NCBI RefSeq assembly: GCF_000223985.1
Contig: NZ_AFWV01000006.1
Span: forward strand, 124,001-188,000
Length of the DNA: 64,000 nucleotides
Direction of reading: 5' to 3'
From: Thiocapsa marina 5811
GTDB taxonomy: Bacteria; Pseudomonadota; Gammaproteobacteria; Chromatiales; Chromatiaceae
A program made the translations under genes and the position numbers. Shown in pieces: positions 17,053-25,754 of the stretch (its first letter is position 1; every line of letters starts with the position of its first letter). The notes under the pieces are model-generated. The model was not told where the DNA came from. It saw nothing but the letters and a program-made list of their open reading frames with translations, and made no database searches.

Positions 17053-19455
17053 TCAGGAGGTCGGCGCAGCGCCGGCCGGTTTGCGTTTGCGCCGATTGCG
17101 CGAACGCGGCTTCTTGGCGCCTTCGGCAGGCTTGTCTGCCCCGGCCTTGGAGGACGCAGGTTTCTGTTGAGGCGATGCCGCGCCCTGGCCCGCTGCCTGA
17201 GCCGTCGGCTTGGGTTTCGACTGACGTCCGCCCTGCCCGTCCTTCCCTGCCTTGCCGCCCTTCCCGCTCGACTCGGCGAGCACGAAATCGATCTTGCGAT
17301 CGTCGAGATTCACGGCCGCAACCTGCACCCGCAGCGGATCGCCGAGACGGTAGACAGTGCCGGTGCGCTCGCCGTGCAGGCGATGGCCGATGGGGTCGAA
17401 ATGGTAGAAGTCGTTGTCGAGCGCGGTGATGTGCACCAGACCGTCGACGTGGACCTCGTCGAGCTCGACGAAGATGCCGAACGAATTGACGCTGGTGATG
17501 ATGCCGTCGAACTTCTCGCCGAGCTTGCCCTGCATGAACTCGCACTTGAGCCAGTCGTCGGCGTCGCGGGTCGCCTCGTCGGCACGCCGCTCGGTGCCCG
17601 AACAGTATTCGCCGATCTGCTGGAGCTCCATCTTGGAGTAATCCAGGTCGGCCGCGGTCCCGCCGCGCAGGATGTGCTTGATGATCCGATGGACGACGAG
17701 ATCCGGGTAGCGACGGATCGGGGAGGTAAAATGCGTGTACGCATCGTAGGCCAAACCGAAATGGCCGACGTTGTCCGAGCTGTACATCGCCTGCTGCATG
17801 GAGCGCAGCAACACGGTCTGGATCAAACCACGATCCGGACGGTCTTTGACCATCTCGAGCAGCTCTGCATAATCCTTGGCGGTCGGCTTCTCGCCGCCCG
17901 GAAGCTTGAGCGCGAGCTGTCCCAGGAACTCGCGCAGGTCGCTCAGCTTCTCCGCATTCGGTAGGTCATGGATGCGGTAGAGCGCCGGCATCTTCTTGCG
18001 CTCGAAGAGACGCGCCGCAGCGACGTTCGCGGCGAGCATGCATTCCTCGATGATCTTGTGCGCCTCGTTGCGCACCAGCGGCACCACGGCGGCGATGCGC
18101 CCCTGCTCGTTGAAGACGAACTTGGTTTCGACGGTGTCGAAGTCGATCGCACCGCGCTCGGCGCGCGCTTGGTGCAATGTCTGGTAAAGGGCGTAGAGCT
18201 CATGCAGGTGCGGCAGCAGGTCCGCGTGCTTCTCGCACAGATCGGCATCGCCGTCGATGATCATGGCGGCGACCTGATCGTAGGTCAGCCGCGCATGCGA
18301 GCGCATGACACCCTCGAAGAAGCGCGTCCGCGTGACCTTGCCCTCGGCGTTGATGTAGAGCTCGGCGGTCATGCAGAGCCGATCGACATGCGGGTTGAGC
18401 GAGCAGAGCCCGTTGGAGAGCACCTCCGGCAGCATCGGGACGACACGGTCCGGGAAGTAGACCGAGTTGCCGCGTGAATAGCCCTCGGTATCCAGCGCCG
18501 TACCCGGCACCACATAGCTCGAGACGTCGGCGATGCAGACCAGCAGCTTCCAGCCCTTGGGCTTGCGCTCGCAATAGACGGCGTCGTCGAAGTCGCGCGC
18601 ATCGGCCCCGTCGATCGTGACCAGGGGGAGCTTGCGCAGATCGGTCCTGCCCTCCTTCGCCGCCTCCGGGACCTCGCTGCCGAGCCCGGCGATCTCGGTC
18701 TCAACCTCCTCCGGCCAGTCGATCGGTAGATCGTGTGCACGGATCGCGATGTCCGTTTCCATCCCGGGCGCCATGTGATCGCCGAGGACCTCGAGGATCC
18801 GGCCGATCGGCTGGGTGCGCTGGGTGGGCTGATCCGTGATCTCGGCGACGACGATCTGGCCTTGCTCGGCGCCCGCGATGCGGTCGCTCGGGATGATGAT
18901 GTCGTGGGTCAGTCGCTTGTTGTCCGGCGCGACGAAGCCGACACCGCTTTCTTTATAGAGCCGCCCGACGACGGTCCGGGTCTTGCGCTCCAGGATCTCG
19001 ACGACCGCACCCTCGAGCCGACCCCGTCGATCGCGCCCTGCGACACGCACGACGACACGATCGCCGTGAAACAGCGCACGCATCTCTTTCGGGTAGAGGT
19101 AGAGGTCGTCGCCACCCTCGTCCGGGCGCACGAACCCGAAACCGTCCGCATGTCCGATGACACGACCGGCGATCAGATCGCGTCGGTTGACCAGACAGAA
19201 GGCCTGGTTGCGATTGCGTACCAGCTGACCGTCTCGCACCATGGCCCCGAGTCGCCGCTCGAGGGCGATCAGATCCTGCTCGTCGGTGAGATTGAGCTCG
19301 CGGGCGACCTCGTCGGCACCGGCCGGTGCGCCCAGATTGGTGAGTGTTTCGAGGATGAATTCGCGACTGGGGATGGGGTTGGCGTACTTTTTCGCCTCGC
19401 GCTGGCGATGGGGATCCGCTTCTTTGGCGGCTGTCGGATTTCGGCGTCTTGTCAC
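17053..19455 (-). CDS. rnr: Ribonuclease R
   Basis: This is an 800-residue processive 3'-5' exoribonuclease of the RNB family. An N-terminal winged-helix/OB region is followed by cold-shock-like domains. The RNB domain has the catalytic acidic cluster ADARDFDDAVYCE, then HFTSPIRRYPDLVVHR and the S1 domain (FDGIITSVNSFGIFVELDEVHVDGLVHIT). A lysine/arginine-rich, low-complexity C-terminal tail is typical of RNase R. The open frame continues upstream into the tRNA-Leu gene on the other strand, so I start at the GTG at 19455 (protein TRRRNPTAAKEA after the initiator). The start is less certain than the gene. Confidence 0.95.
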   Translation of the reverse strand: MTRRRNPTAAKEADPHRQREAKKYANPIPSREFILETLTNLGAPAGADEVARELNLTDEQDLIALERRLGAMVRDGQLVRNRNQAFCLVNRRDLIAGRVIGHADGFGFVRPDEGGDDLYLYPKEMRALFHGDRVVVRVAGRDRRGRLEGAVVEILERKTRTVVGRLYKESGVGFVAPDNKRLTHDIIIPSDRIAGAEQGQIVVAEITDQPTQRTQPIGRILEVLGDHMAPGMETDIAIRAHDLPIDWPEEVETEIAGLGSEVPEAAKEGRTDLRKLPLVTIDGADARDFDDAVYCERKPKGWKLLVCIADVSSYVVPGTALDTEGYSRGNSVYFPDRVVPMLPEVLSNGLCSLNPHVDRLCMTAELYINAEGKVTRTRFFEGVMRSHARLTYDQVAAMIIDGDADLCEKHADLLPHLHELYALYQTLHQARAERGAIDFDTVETKFVFNEQGRIAAVVPLVRNEAHKIIEECMLAANVAAARLFERKKMPALYRIHDLPNAEKLSDLREFLGQLALKLPGGEKPTAKDYAELLEMVKDRPDRGLIQTVLLRSMQQAMYSSDNVGHFGLAYDAYTHFTSPIRRYPDLVVHRIIKHILRGGTAADLDYSKMELQQIGEYCSGTERRADEATRDADDWLKCEFMQGKLGEKFDGIITSVNSFGIFVELDEVHVDGLVHITALDNDFYHFDPIGHRLHGERTGTVYRLGDPLRVQVAAVNLDDRKIDFVLAESSGKGGKAGKDGQGGRQSKPKPTAQAAGQGAASPQQKPASSKAGADKPAEGAKKPRSRNRRKRKPAGAAPTS

Positions 19456-19492
19456 TTGGGCTCGTTCTTGTCCGGAAAAGGTTAGTGTAGCC

Positions 19493-19521
19493 TTGACACC
19501 CTTCGGTTGTCTCACTAATAT
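19493..19521 (+). promoter_or_regulatory. Near-consensus sigma-70 promoter of tRNA-Leu
   Basis: TTGACA (19493-19498) and TAATAT (19516-19521) are separated by exactly 17 nt. The expected start near 19528 is about 45 nt upstream of the mature tRNA. It sits between the divergent rnr and tRNA genes and is the strongest-looking promoter in the window. Confidence 0.85.
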
Positions 19522-19572
19522 TCGCGCCTTGCCACGGGGGCGGCCTTCTTCAAGACATCCCCGGAACCTCAT

Positions 19573-19659
19573 GCCGAGGTGGCGGAACTGGTAGACGCGC
19601 ATGGTTCAGGTCCATGTGGGCGAAAGCTCGTGGAGGTTCGAGTCCTCTCCTCGGCACCA
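19573..19659 (+). tRNA. tRNA-Leu (anticodon CAG)
   Basis: This is an 87-nt class II tRNA with encoded CCA. The acceptor stem is GCCGAGG / CCTCGGC. The anticodon stem CATGG/CCATG encloses the loop TTCAGGT, giving anticodon CAG, which reads the CUG leucine codon that dominates this GC-rich coding sequence. A long variable arm (GGGC-GAAA-GCTC) and a T-loop GGTTCGAGTCC are present, as expected for leucine tRNAs. Confidence 0.97.
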
Positions 19660-19801
19660 TTTCATATCGAATTTCGAATCAGGCTCACCCCGAATGACGG
19701 GAGCCCGAGCCAGCACCCGCATCTGAATCGATCGCCGCAAGGCCGACGCTCCGCCTCCCGCATTCCCCGGACGCGGTAGCGAGACACCATGGTGTTTTCG
19801 G

Positions 19802-20113
19802 ATGACCGACTTCCTCTCCTTCGACACCATGATCAGCCGCCATGCGCTGCTGGTGTTCTACTATCTGGGCGCCGTCGTCATGCCCCTCGCAGCCTGGCTC
19901 ATGGCGCTGTTCTTAATGCGCCGCTTCGAGCCGGTGGGCGACGCATATCGAGCCGGGATGGGGCTTCTAACCGCGACGGTGCGCCTGCGTTGGCGCGTGC
20001 TCGGAATCCTGCTGTTCGTCGCTGCGTTCCTCTTCATGGAGCTGATGTGGCGCATCATGTTCGAGTATCTGATCGCCTTTATGCAGATGCGAGACGCCTT
20101 GGTCCGAAATTGA
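19802..20113 (+). CDS. Small DUF4282-like membrane protein
   Basis: The 103-residue protein has two membrane-spanning stretches (about residues 17-40 and 66-90). The N-terminus FLSFDTMISRHALLVFYYLGAVVMPLAAW resembles DUF4282 domain proteins, small bacterial membrane proteins of unknown role. It starts with an ATG overlapping a GGATG context and ends just before the convergent mtnC. I infer nothing about function from its position after tRNA-Leu. Confidence 0.65.
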   Translation: MTDFLSFDTMISRHALLVFYYLGAVVMPLAAWLMALFLMRRFEPVGDAYRAGMGLLTATVRLRWRVLGILLFVAAFLFMELMWRIMFEYLIAFMQMRDALVRN

Positions 20114-20122
20114 GGCCGCCGC

Positions 20123-20806
20123 TCAATCCTCGATCGGCCGAACCCCATCGAAATCATCGGCGACCGGGTGCTCCCCGAAGGGCCCGGTCACGCCTTCGCG
20201 GCGCAGCGCAGTCGTCGCCATCCCTGCATCGCGCGCGGCATCGAGCTCCTCGCGAATGTCCGAGAGGAAAAGAATCTCTGCGGGCGACAGACCGACCTCG
20301 GAGACAATGGCACGGTAGGCGTCGCGCTCGCGCTTGCCGCCGATGCGCGTATCGAAAAAGCCGGAGAAGATCGGCGTGAGGTCGCCGTACTCGGTGTGCC
20401 CGAACAACAGCTTCTGGGCATGCACCGAGCCGGAGGAATAGACATAGAGCCGCAAACCGGCACCGTGCCAGTCGCGCAGGCGGCGGGCGGCATCCTCGTA
20501 GATGTGGCCGCGAAAATCGCCGCGGGCGTAACCCTCCTCCCAGATCAATCCCTGCAGGGCCTTGAGCGGGGTGATCTTGCGGTCGGTCGCGATCCACTCG
20601 AGCAGCTGCGCGATCAGCGCCTCGTCGTCGCCGGATCCACCCGCGACGGCGCGTGCATCGTCGAGCAACTGCGCCACCTGCGGTTCGTCGCGATGCGCCC
20701 GCACGAAGTCAGGCAGATGCTCCGCGGCGTAGGGAAAGAGCACGTCCTTGACGAACGAGAGGCTCGATGTGGTGCCCTCGATGTCGGTGAGGATGGCCTT
20801 GATCAT
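20123..20806 (-). CDS. mtnC: Enolase-phosphatase E1 of methionine salvage
   Basis: The 227-residue HAD-superfamily enzyme converts 2,3-diketo-5-methylthiopentyl-1-phosphate to the acireductone, with enolase and phosphatase activities in one protein. HAD motif I appears as LTDIEGTTSSLSFV (the family-specific EGTT), motif II as YSSGSVHAQKLLFG and motif IV as FLSDIREELDAARDAG. It is the last gene of an mtnB-mtnD-mtnC operon, 9 bp after mtnD. Confidence 0.96.
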   Translation of the reverse strand: MIKAILTDIEGTTSSLSFVKDVLFPYAAEHLPDFVRAHRDEPQVAQLLDDARAVAGGSGDDEALIAQLLEWIATDRKITPLKALQGLIWEEGYARGDFRGHIYEDAARRLRDWHGAGLRLYVYSSGSVHAQKLLFGHTEYGDLTPIFSGFFDTRIGGKRERDAYRAIVSEVGLSPAEILFLSDIREELDAARDAGMATTALRREGVTGPFGEHPVADDFDGVRPIED

Positions 20807-20815
20807 GAGGACGGA

Positions 20816-21355
20816 TTACTCGAAGCGGGGAAAGCGCGACGCGATGTCGCTGCCGGTGAAGTTGGCGACCCAGCCCTCGGGGTTCGTGAAGAGGCGGATC
20901 GCGGTGAAGTGCGGGCGCGGACCCATGTCGAACCAATGGGTCGTACCGTCGGGGACACTGATGAGATCGCCCTGCTCGCAGATCACGGCATAGACCCTGC
21001 CATTGGTGTGCAGATAGAACAGACCGCTGCCCTCGACGAAGAAGCGCACCTCGAACTCGCTGTGGGTGTGCTCGTTGAGAAACTTCGCGCGCAGGGCCTC
21101 GCGATCGGGGTGGTCCGGCGTCATGCGCAGGACATCCACCGAGCCGAAGCCGTAGTCGGTCATCAAGCGATCGATATCATTGCGATAGGCGGCGATGACG
21201 TCCTCGGGCGTCGCATCCGACGCCAGGACGCGATCGGCCTGCCAGCGCTCGAAGTTGACGCCGAGGGCGCCCAGCTCACGCCGGATGTCGACGAAGTCGG
21301 TGAAGACCGCCTCGGGTGCAGCGCGGTCTTCGGCGTGGATGCGCAGCTCGCTCAT
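20816..21355 (-). CDS. mtnD: Acireductone dioxygenase
   Basis: The 179-residue cupin enzyme oxidises the acireductone of the methionine salvage pathway. With Fe2+ it yields the methionine precursor; with Ni2+ it yields an off-pathway product. The metal site is visible as HTHSEFEVRFFVEG (two His and a Glu) plus the downstream His in PDGTTHWFD. The ATG at 21355 overlaps the mtnB stop codon in an ATGA arrangement, indicating translational coupling. Confidence 0.96.
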   Translation of the reverse strand: MSELRIHAEDRAAPEAVFTDFVDIRRELGALGVNFERWQADRVLASDATPEDVIAAYRNDIDRLMTDYGFGSVDVLRMTPDHPDREALRAKFLNEHTHSEFEVRFFVEGSGLFYLHTNGRVYAVICEQGDLISVPDGTTHWFDMGPRPHFTAIRLFTNPEGWVANFTGSDIASRFPRFE

Positions 21356-21969
21356 CGGGTGATGCTCCTCATGAGGGTTTCGCATTCGAGCAGGAACTCG
21401 AATGCCTCGATCCGCCGACGCGCGTCGGCAACGTTGCTGCCCCAGGTATAGAGGCCGTGACCGGCAATCAAGTAGCCCGGCAGATCCGGCGTGCGCTCCA
21501 GTATCCGCTCGACCTCGAGCGCCAGACGGGCGATGTCCTGGTCGTTGGCAAAGACGGGCAGCGCGAGCCGAGTCGCGTGCGTCTCGATCCCGGGCAACGC
21601 CTTCAAGACCTCGTAGTCGGAGAGTATCAAGGCGTCGCCGGCCAGGCGCGAGAGCACGGTGGCGTTGACCGAGTGGGTGTGGAGCACGGCGCCGATGGTC
21701 GGGTCGCGGCGATACAGCATCAGATGAAGCTCGGTCTCGGCGGACGGCCGACAGTCGGCGCTCAGGACGGTGCCGTCGACGTCCATCGCCATAATGCCGC
21801 TCGCGTCGAGCTCGCCCTTGTGACGGCCCGACACGGTGATGGCGATCCGGTTCGCATCCAGACGCGCGGAGAGGTTGCCGGAGGTCGCCGGCAACCAGCC
21901 GCGTGAAAAACAAAAGTGACCGACGCCGATCAACTCGGCGGCGCGCTGTTTGAAGACCTCGGGATCCAC
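21352..21969 (-). CDS. mtnB: Methylthioribulose-1-phosphate dehydratase
   Basis: This class II aldolase-family zinc enzyme of methionine salvage dehydrates methylthioribulose-1-phosphate. GWLPATSGNLSAR, the zinc-ligand stretch AVLHTHSVNATVL and the C-terminal GHGLYTWG are diagnostic. I favour the GTG at 21969 (about 205 residues, matching family length); a TTG ten codons upstream at 21999 is an alternative. It is the first gene of the operon. No mtnA, mtnK, mtnN or mtnP is nearby, so the earlier steps must be encoded elsewhere. Confidence 0.94.
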   Translation of the reverse strand: MDPEVFKQRAAELIGVGHFCFSRGWLPATSGNLSARLDANRIAITVSGRHKGELDASGIMAMDVDGTVLSADCRPSAETELHLMLYRRDPTIGAVLHTHSVNATVLSRLAGDALILSDYEVLKALPGIETHATRLALPVFANDQDIARLALEVERILERTPDLPGYLIAGHGLYTWGSNVADARRRIEAFEFLLECETLMRSITR

Positions 21970-22151
21970 GATCTCGGTTCCGCCGGATAAAACGCGCAAT
22001 CTAAGGCAGAATCGGGATGAGGTCCAACGGTGGAGGCACGACCGACCCCACGAAGGAACACCTTTGCCACGGTCGTCGTTGTCGTTGTCGATTACGACAA
22101 CGACAACGACAACGCTTGGATTCCGTGCTCAACCTGGTTCCGAGACGTGAC

Positions 22152-22922
22152 TCATTTCACCAAATCGCGGTAGGCATGCCAGGTCGCATGCCCGAGCAGC
22201 GGAAAGACGACGACCATGCCGACGAGGAAGGTCGCAAAGCCCATACCGGCGAGGATCACGATCAGAGCGGCCCACAGGATCATCGCCGGCAGATCGGCAA
22301 GCGTGACACGGATACTCGTGCGTACGGCGGTCGGCGAATCCACGTGACGGTCGATGATGAGCGGGACCGCGACGACCGATCGCGCAAAGACGACGCATGC
22401 GAGAAGGCCGCCGACCACGGCGTAGGAGATCATCTGCGCCTCGGTCAACTGCTCGAGCACGCCACCCCACATCGTCGCCTCGATGCCCGGACCGGCGCTT
22501 CCCAAGGCCAGATGCAGCATCAGGGTAGAGGCCGCAAACCAGATCGCACCGATCGCCAACAGCTCGGCCGAAAAACGAAGCAGGGCCTTGCGATGATCGG
22601 CAAGAACCGAGAGCGATGTCTCGAAATCGGCGGGCTCCCCGGCGGCGCGGCGACGGGACAACTCGCACAATCCCGCCGCGAAGAGCGGGCCGACGAGCAG
22701 GAAACCCGAGACGGCCGCGGCGATGAAATACGGGTGCCGCCAAAAACCGAGGATCACCGCACCCAGCACGGAGACGAGCAAACCGTAGGCAAGACTGGCG
22801 CGAGGGGTCCGGCGAAGATCCTCCCATCCCCTGCTCAGCCAGATGAAGGGTCTTACCAAGGACACGTGCATGACAGGCAATGCGGGGCCGCCATGCCCGC
22901 TGAGGTGGGTCACGAGACTCAT
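22152..22922 (-). CDS. DUF2189 integral membrane protein
   Basis: The 256-residue protein has about six hydrophobic segments and the DUF2189 signature: RTPRASLAYGLLVS near the N-terminus, then FLLVGPLFAAGLCELSRRRAAGEP. Function is unknown; relatives are polytopic inner-membrane proteins sometimes near respiratory genes. The ATG at 22922 is well supported by GGGAGGA seven bases upstream. Confidence 0.8.
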   Translation of the reverse strand: MSLVTHLSGHGGPALPVMHVSLVRPFIWLSRGWEDLRRTPRASLAYGLLVSVLGAVILGFWRHPYFIAAAVSGFLLVGPLFAAGLCELSRRRAAGEPADFETSLSVLADHRKALLRFSAELLAIGAIWFAASTLMLHLALGSAGPGIEATMWGGVLEQLTEAQMISYAVVGGLLACVVFARSVVAVPLIIDRHVDSPTAVRTSIRVTLADLPAMILWAALIVILAGMGFATFLVGMVVVFPLLGHATWHAYRDLVK

Positions 22923-23300
22923 GATTCTTCCTCCCGACGGTTGTCGTGTTCTACCGACGGGGTTGCCGGAACGGCGACGAGATCCCTCGCCGCATCGCGA
23001 AACGATGCTGTATGAGGTGGCTCGCTGGTCTGGACGATATCCGTTGCACTGCCTCCCGGATCCCCGATCGGCGCGGACTTCAAAACCAACTTTTACGCTT
23101 GGTCTTCAGAGATAGACTAGTCGCGGCAGGGCGGATTCGCAAGTGATGTCGATGACGTCGGTCGATAGACAGGCACGGCAGCGGCCGGCCGAGGACCCGA
23201 GGCGACAGCGCTGGACACCTGCATCCGGCGGGGCTGCTGCGCAGAGGCGCCGCGGACGCGCGGCCGGGGCGCGGCGGGAATCCCTTCCCGTCGTGCGCGG
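22923..23300. other. Intergenic region, nothing identified
   Basis: About 380 bp between the DegP-type protease (3' end) and the DUF2189 gene (5' end), both on the minus strand. It should contain the DUF2189 promoter. I find no convincing small gene, hairpin or repeat. Confidence 0.4.
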
Positions 23301-24773
23301 CTACCAGCTCAGGACGACGAAGCGCTGCATAGCGTCTTTGCGCACCAGCAGCAAGACGCGCCCGGCATCGCGCCCGGCCTTCACCGCTTGCTGAAAGTCC
23401 GCGACGCTCTTCACCCACTCACGGTTGACCTGCAGGATCAGCGTTCCCGGCTCGATGCCTGCCGCGGCGGCGATCGAGTCGGGCTTCACCTCCGTGACCA
23501 GGACACCCTCGCCGGGCTGACCGCCGAACTGCTCGGCAAGCTGCGGCGTGAGGTTCTGTAGGGTAAGTCCCAGCTCCTCGCTGGTCTGGGTCGGGGACGC
23601 GGAGGCGAGCGCATCGGCGTTCAGCGTCCCGATGGTGACCTGCAGGGTCTGCCGTTGCCCCTCGCGCACGATCGTGAGCTCCTGATTGCTCCCCGGCGGC
23701 GTGAGCGCGACCCGGTTGCGGAAATTCCCGACATCGGTCACGGGCTCGCCGCGATAGGCAACGATCACGTCGCCCTGACGCAGACCGGCCTGACCCGCCG
23801 GGCTGTCTTCCGTGACCTGTGCGATCAGAATCCCCTCGCCCTGCTCCATCCCGAAGGACTCGGCCAGGTCCGCGGTCAGCGGCTGGATCACGATACCCAG
23901 GAATCCGCGCGTCACCTCGCCCTGCTCGATCAACTGATTCGCGATGGCGTTGGCGAGATTGATCGGGATAGCGAAACCCACACCCATGTAGCCGCCGCTG
24001 CGACTGAAGATGGCGGTGTTCATGCCAACCACGGCGCCGTCGAGATTCACGAGCGGCCCGCCGGAGTTCCCCGGGTTGATGGCGGCATCCGTCTGGATGA
24101 AATCCTCGTAGTCGTTGATGCCCAAGCTGGTGCGCCCGGTGGCGCTGACCACGCCGACCGTCAGGGTGTGGCTCAACCCGAAAGGATTGCCGATCGCGAC
24201 CACCCATTCGCCGACCTCGAGCTTCGCCGAGTCGCCCAGAGCGAGTGCCGGCAGGCCGCCGGTCTTGATCTCGATGACGGCCACGTCGGATTGCGGGTCG
24301 CGACCGGTCACCTCGGCATCGAATTCACGCCCGTCCTGAAAGGTGACGCGGATCCGATCGGCGCCCTCGACGACATGATTGTTGGTCATGATGTAGGTCT
24401 TGTCGGCGAGCAGCCCCGTCTCTGCGGCGAACACGAATCCGGAGCCCTGCCCCATGGAGCGCGGCTCCCCGGGCGGGGCTTGGGGTGCTTGGCCGCGCGG
24501 GAGACCCGGAAAGCCCTCGCCGAAGAAGCGCTTGAAAAACTCCTCCCCGAACGGGAGCTCATCGCCGAAGGGCAGCCCGAGGGGGGCCTGTGCAGTTGTG
24601 GTCCTCTGGCCTTCGACCTGGATGAAGACGACCGAAGGAGAGACTGCCCGACCGACCGATGCGAACGCCTTGCCGGTCTCGCGCAGGCTCTCGACACCGC
24701 CGTCCAACGCCTGCGCGGGGACGGCGAGTACCGCGGCCGAAAGCATCGCTAGAATTAAAAAATGCCTTTTCAT
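23301..24773 (-). CDS. Do-family periplasmic serine protease (DegP/MucD type)
   Basis: The 490-residue HtrA protease has a signal peptide (cleavage after AQA, residue ~22) and a trypsin-like domain with catalytic triad His133 (TNNHVVEG), Asp163 (QSDVAVIE) and Ser237 (NPGNSGGP). Two PDZ domains follow (~265-355 and ~390-480). It degrades or refolds misfolded envelope proteins. Two PDZ domains and this length fit DegP/MucD rather than DegS. The ATG at 24773 has a perfect GGAGG five bases upstream. A 15-bp palindrome lies just before it and may be an operator. The YdcF-family gene lies upstream on the same strand. Confidence 0.94.
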   Translation of the reverse strand: MKRHFLILAMLSAAVLAVPAQALDGGVESLRETGKAFASVGRAVSPSVVFIQVEGQRTTTAQAPLGLPFGDELPFGEEFFKRFFGEGFPGLPRGQAPQAPPGEPRSMGQGSGFVFAAETGLLADKTYIMTNNHVVEGADRIRVTFQDGREFDAEVTGRDPQSDVAVIEIKTGGLPALALGDSAKLEVGEWVVAIGNPFGLSHTLTVGVVSATGRTSLGINDYEDFIQTDAAINPGNSGGPLVNLDGAVVGMNTAIFSRSGGYMGVGFAIPINLANAIANQLIEQGEVTRGFLGIVIQPLTADLAESFGMEQGEGILIAQVTEDSPAGQAGLRQGDVIVAYRGEPVTDVGNFRNRVALTPPGSNQELTIVREGQRQTLQVTIGTLNADALASASPTQTSEELGLTLQNLTPQLAEQFGGQPGEGVLVTEVKPDSIAAAAGIEPGTLILQVNREWVKSVADFQQAVKAGRDAGRVLLLVRKDAMQRFVVLSW

Positions 24774-24788
24774 CGTTACCTCCAATGA

Positions 24789-24803
24789 ATTGACCTGGTC
24801 AAT
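24789..24803. promoter_or_regulatory. 15-bp palindrome upstream of the DegP-type gene
   Basis: ATTGACCTGGTCAAT is a perfect palindrome with 7-bp arms and a one-base centre, 16 bp upstream of the protease start codon and very close to its ribosome site. It is a candidate operator for a dimeric regulator; the regulator is unknown. Confidence 0.4.
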
Positions 24804-24894
24804 CGAATTCGCTCGGTCGATCTCACGTGTCCGGGTTTCGCTTGCACCGGCGTCACCGGCCTCGGGTCGTTCGATCGCCGATGGCCGATGGCGA

Positions 24895-24915
24895 CGATCG
24901 GCGATCGGCGATCGG
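24895..24915. repeat. Three tandem copies of CGATCGG
   Basis: CGATCGG occurs three times head to tail (24895, 24902, 24909), just past the 3' end of the YdcF-family gene. Related CGATGGC/CGATCGC units lie immediately before it. It is a small simple repeat with no function evident. Confidence 0.6.
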
Positions 24916-24920
24916 CCACC

Positions 24921-25697
24921 TCAGAGCTCGGCCCAGCCGCGCCAACTGTAGACCCACCATCCGACATACTCTTTCAGGGCACGCGTACTGTCGGACAAGG
25001 CCTCGGCGTCCGGCAACCAGCGCATGAGATGCGCCGGCTCGGGCATCACCTCGAAGTCGGTCGCCGCCGGCACGGCATTGATCCCCGCCGACCGAAAGGT
25101 TGCCAGTGCACGCGGCATGTGCAGGGCCGAGGTCACCAGCAGGACGCGATCGATACCCTCGGCGCTCAGGATCTCGGCGGTATAGAGCGCGTTCTCGCGT
25201 GTGTTTCGGCTGCGCCCCTCCAACAGGATCGCATCGGGCGGCACGCCCAGATCGGTGAGAAAACGCAGCATCCCGTCGGCCTCGCTGCGGCGCTCGCCCG
25301 CCCACGGCATTGCGCCCCCCGAGACGATGACGCGTGCGGCCTTTCCCCCATGATAGATCCGCGCCGCATGCCAAACGCGGTCCGACGCCCGCCCGAGATC
25401 CGGGTCCGGCCAATCCGGCGGGCCTCCTCGGATACCGCCGCCGAGGACCACGACGGCATCCGCTGCCGGCAAGGCGCCGACCGGCTGATGCGCGAACCGG
25501 CCCTCCAGCGACAGTCGCAAACCATCCGAGACGATCGGTATCGACCAAAGGGCGAGCCAAAGGATCCCGGCCGACAGGGCCAAGAGTCCCGAGCGACGCC
25601 AGCCCGCGATCAGGAGCACGAGCGCCAGCGACGCCAGGACAATGGAGAACCCGAGCGGATAGGCGAGTTGGCTGAGCAGCTTGTCGAGGTAGAGCAT
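24921..25697 (-). CDS. YdcF/ElyC-family (DUF218) membrane protein
   Basis: The 258-residue protein has two N-terminal membrane helices followed by the DUF218 domain: ADAVVVLGGGIRGG, ARVIVSGGAMPW, LEGRSRNTRENALYTAEIL and LLVTSALHMPRALATFRSAG. ElyC and SanA relatives affect envelope integrity and peptidoglycan metabolism; the biochemical activity is not settled. It lies upstream of the DegP-type protease on the same strand with a 147-bp gap, so co-transcription is possible but not shown. Confidence 0.85.
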   Translation of the reverse strand: MLYLDKLLSQLAYPLGFSIVLASLALVLLIAGWRRSGLLALSAGILWLALWSIPIVSDGLRLSLEGRFAHQPVGALPAADAVVVLGGGIRGGPPDWPDPDLGRASDRVWHAARIYHGGKAARVIVSGGAMPWAGERRSEADGMLRFLTDLGVPPDAILLEGRSRNTRENALYTAEILSAEGIDRVLLVTSALHMPRALATFRSAGINAVPAATDFEVMPEPAHLMRWLPDAEALSDSTRALKEYVGWWVYSWRGWAEL

Positions 25698-25754
25698 GGG
25701 ATCGATGACTCCGAGCGGCCGGATCTTCGGGCCGACCGAAGCCGTGCTCAGACG

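Noticed and set aside
19456-19602. N-terminal extension of RNase R
   Set aside because: It would run through the complete tRNA-Leu gene and its promoter on the other strand, and lacks homology.
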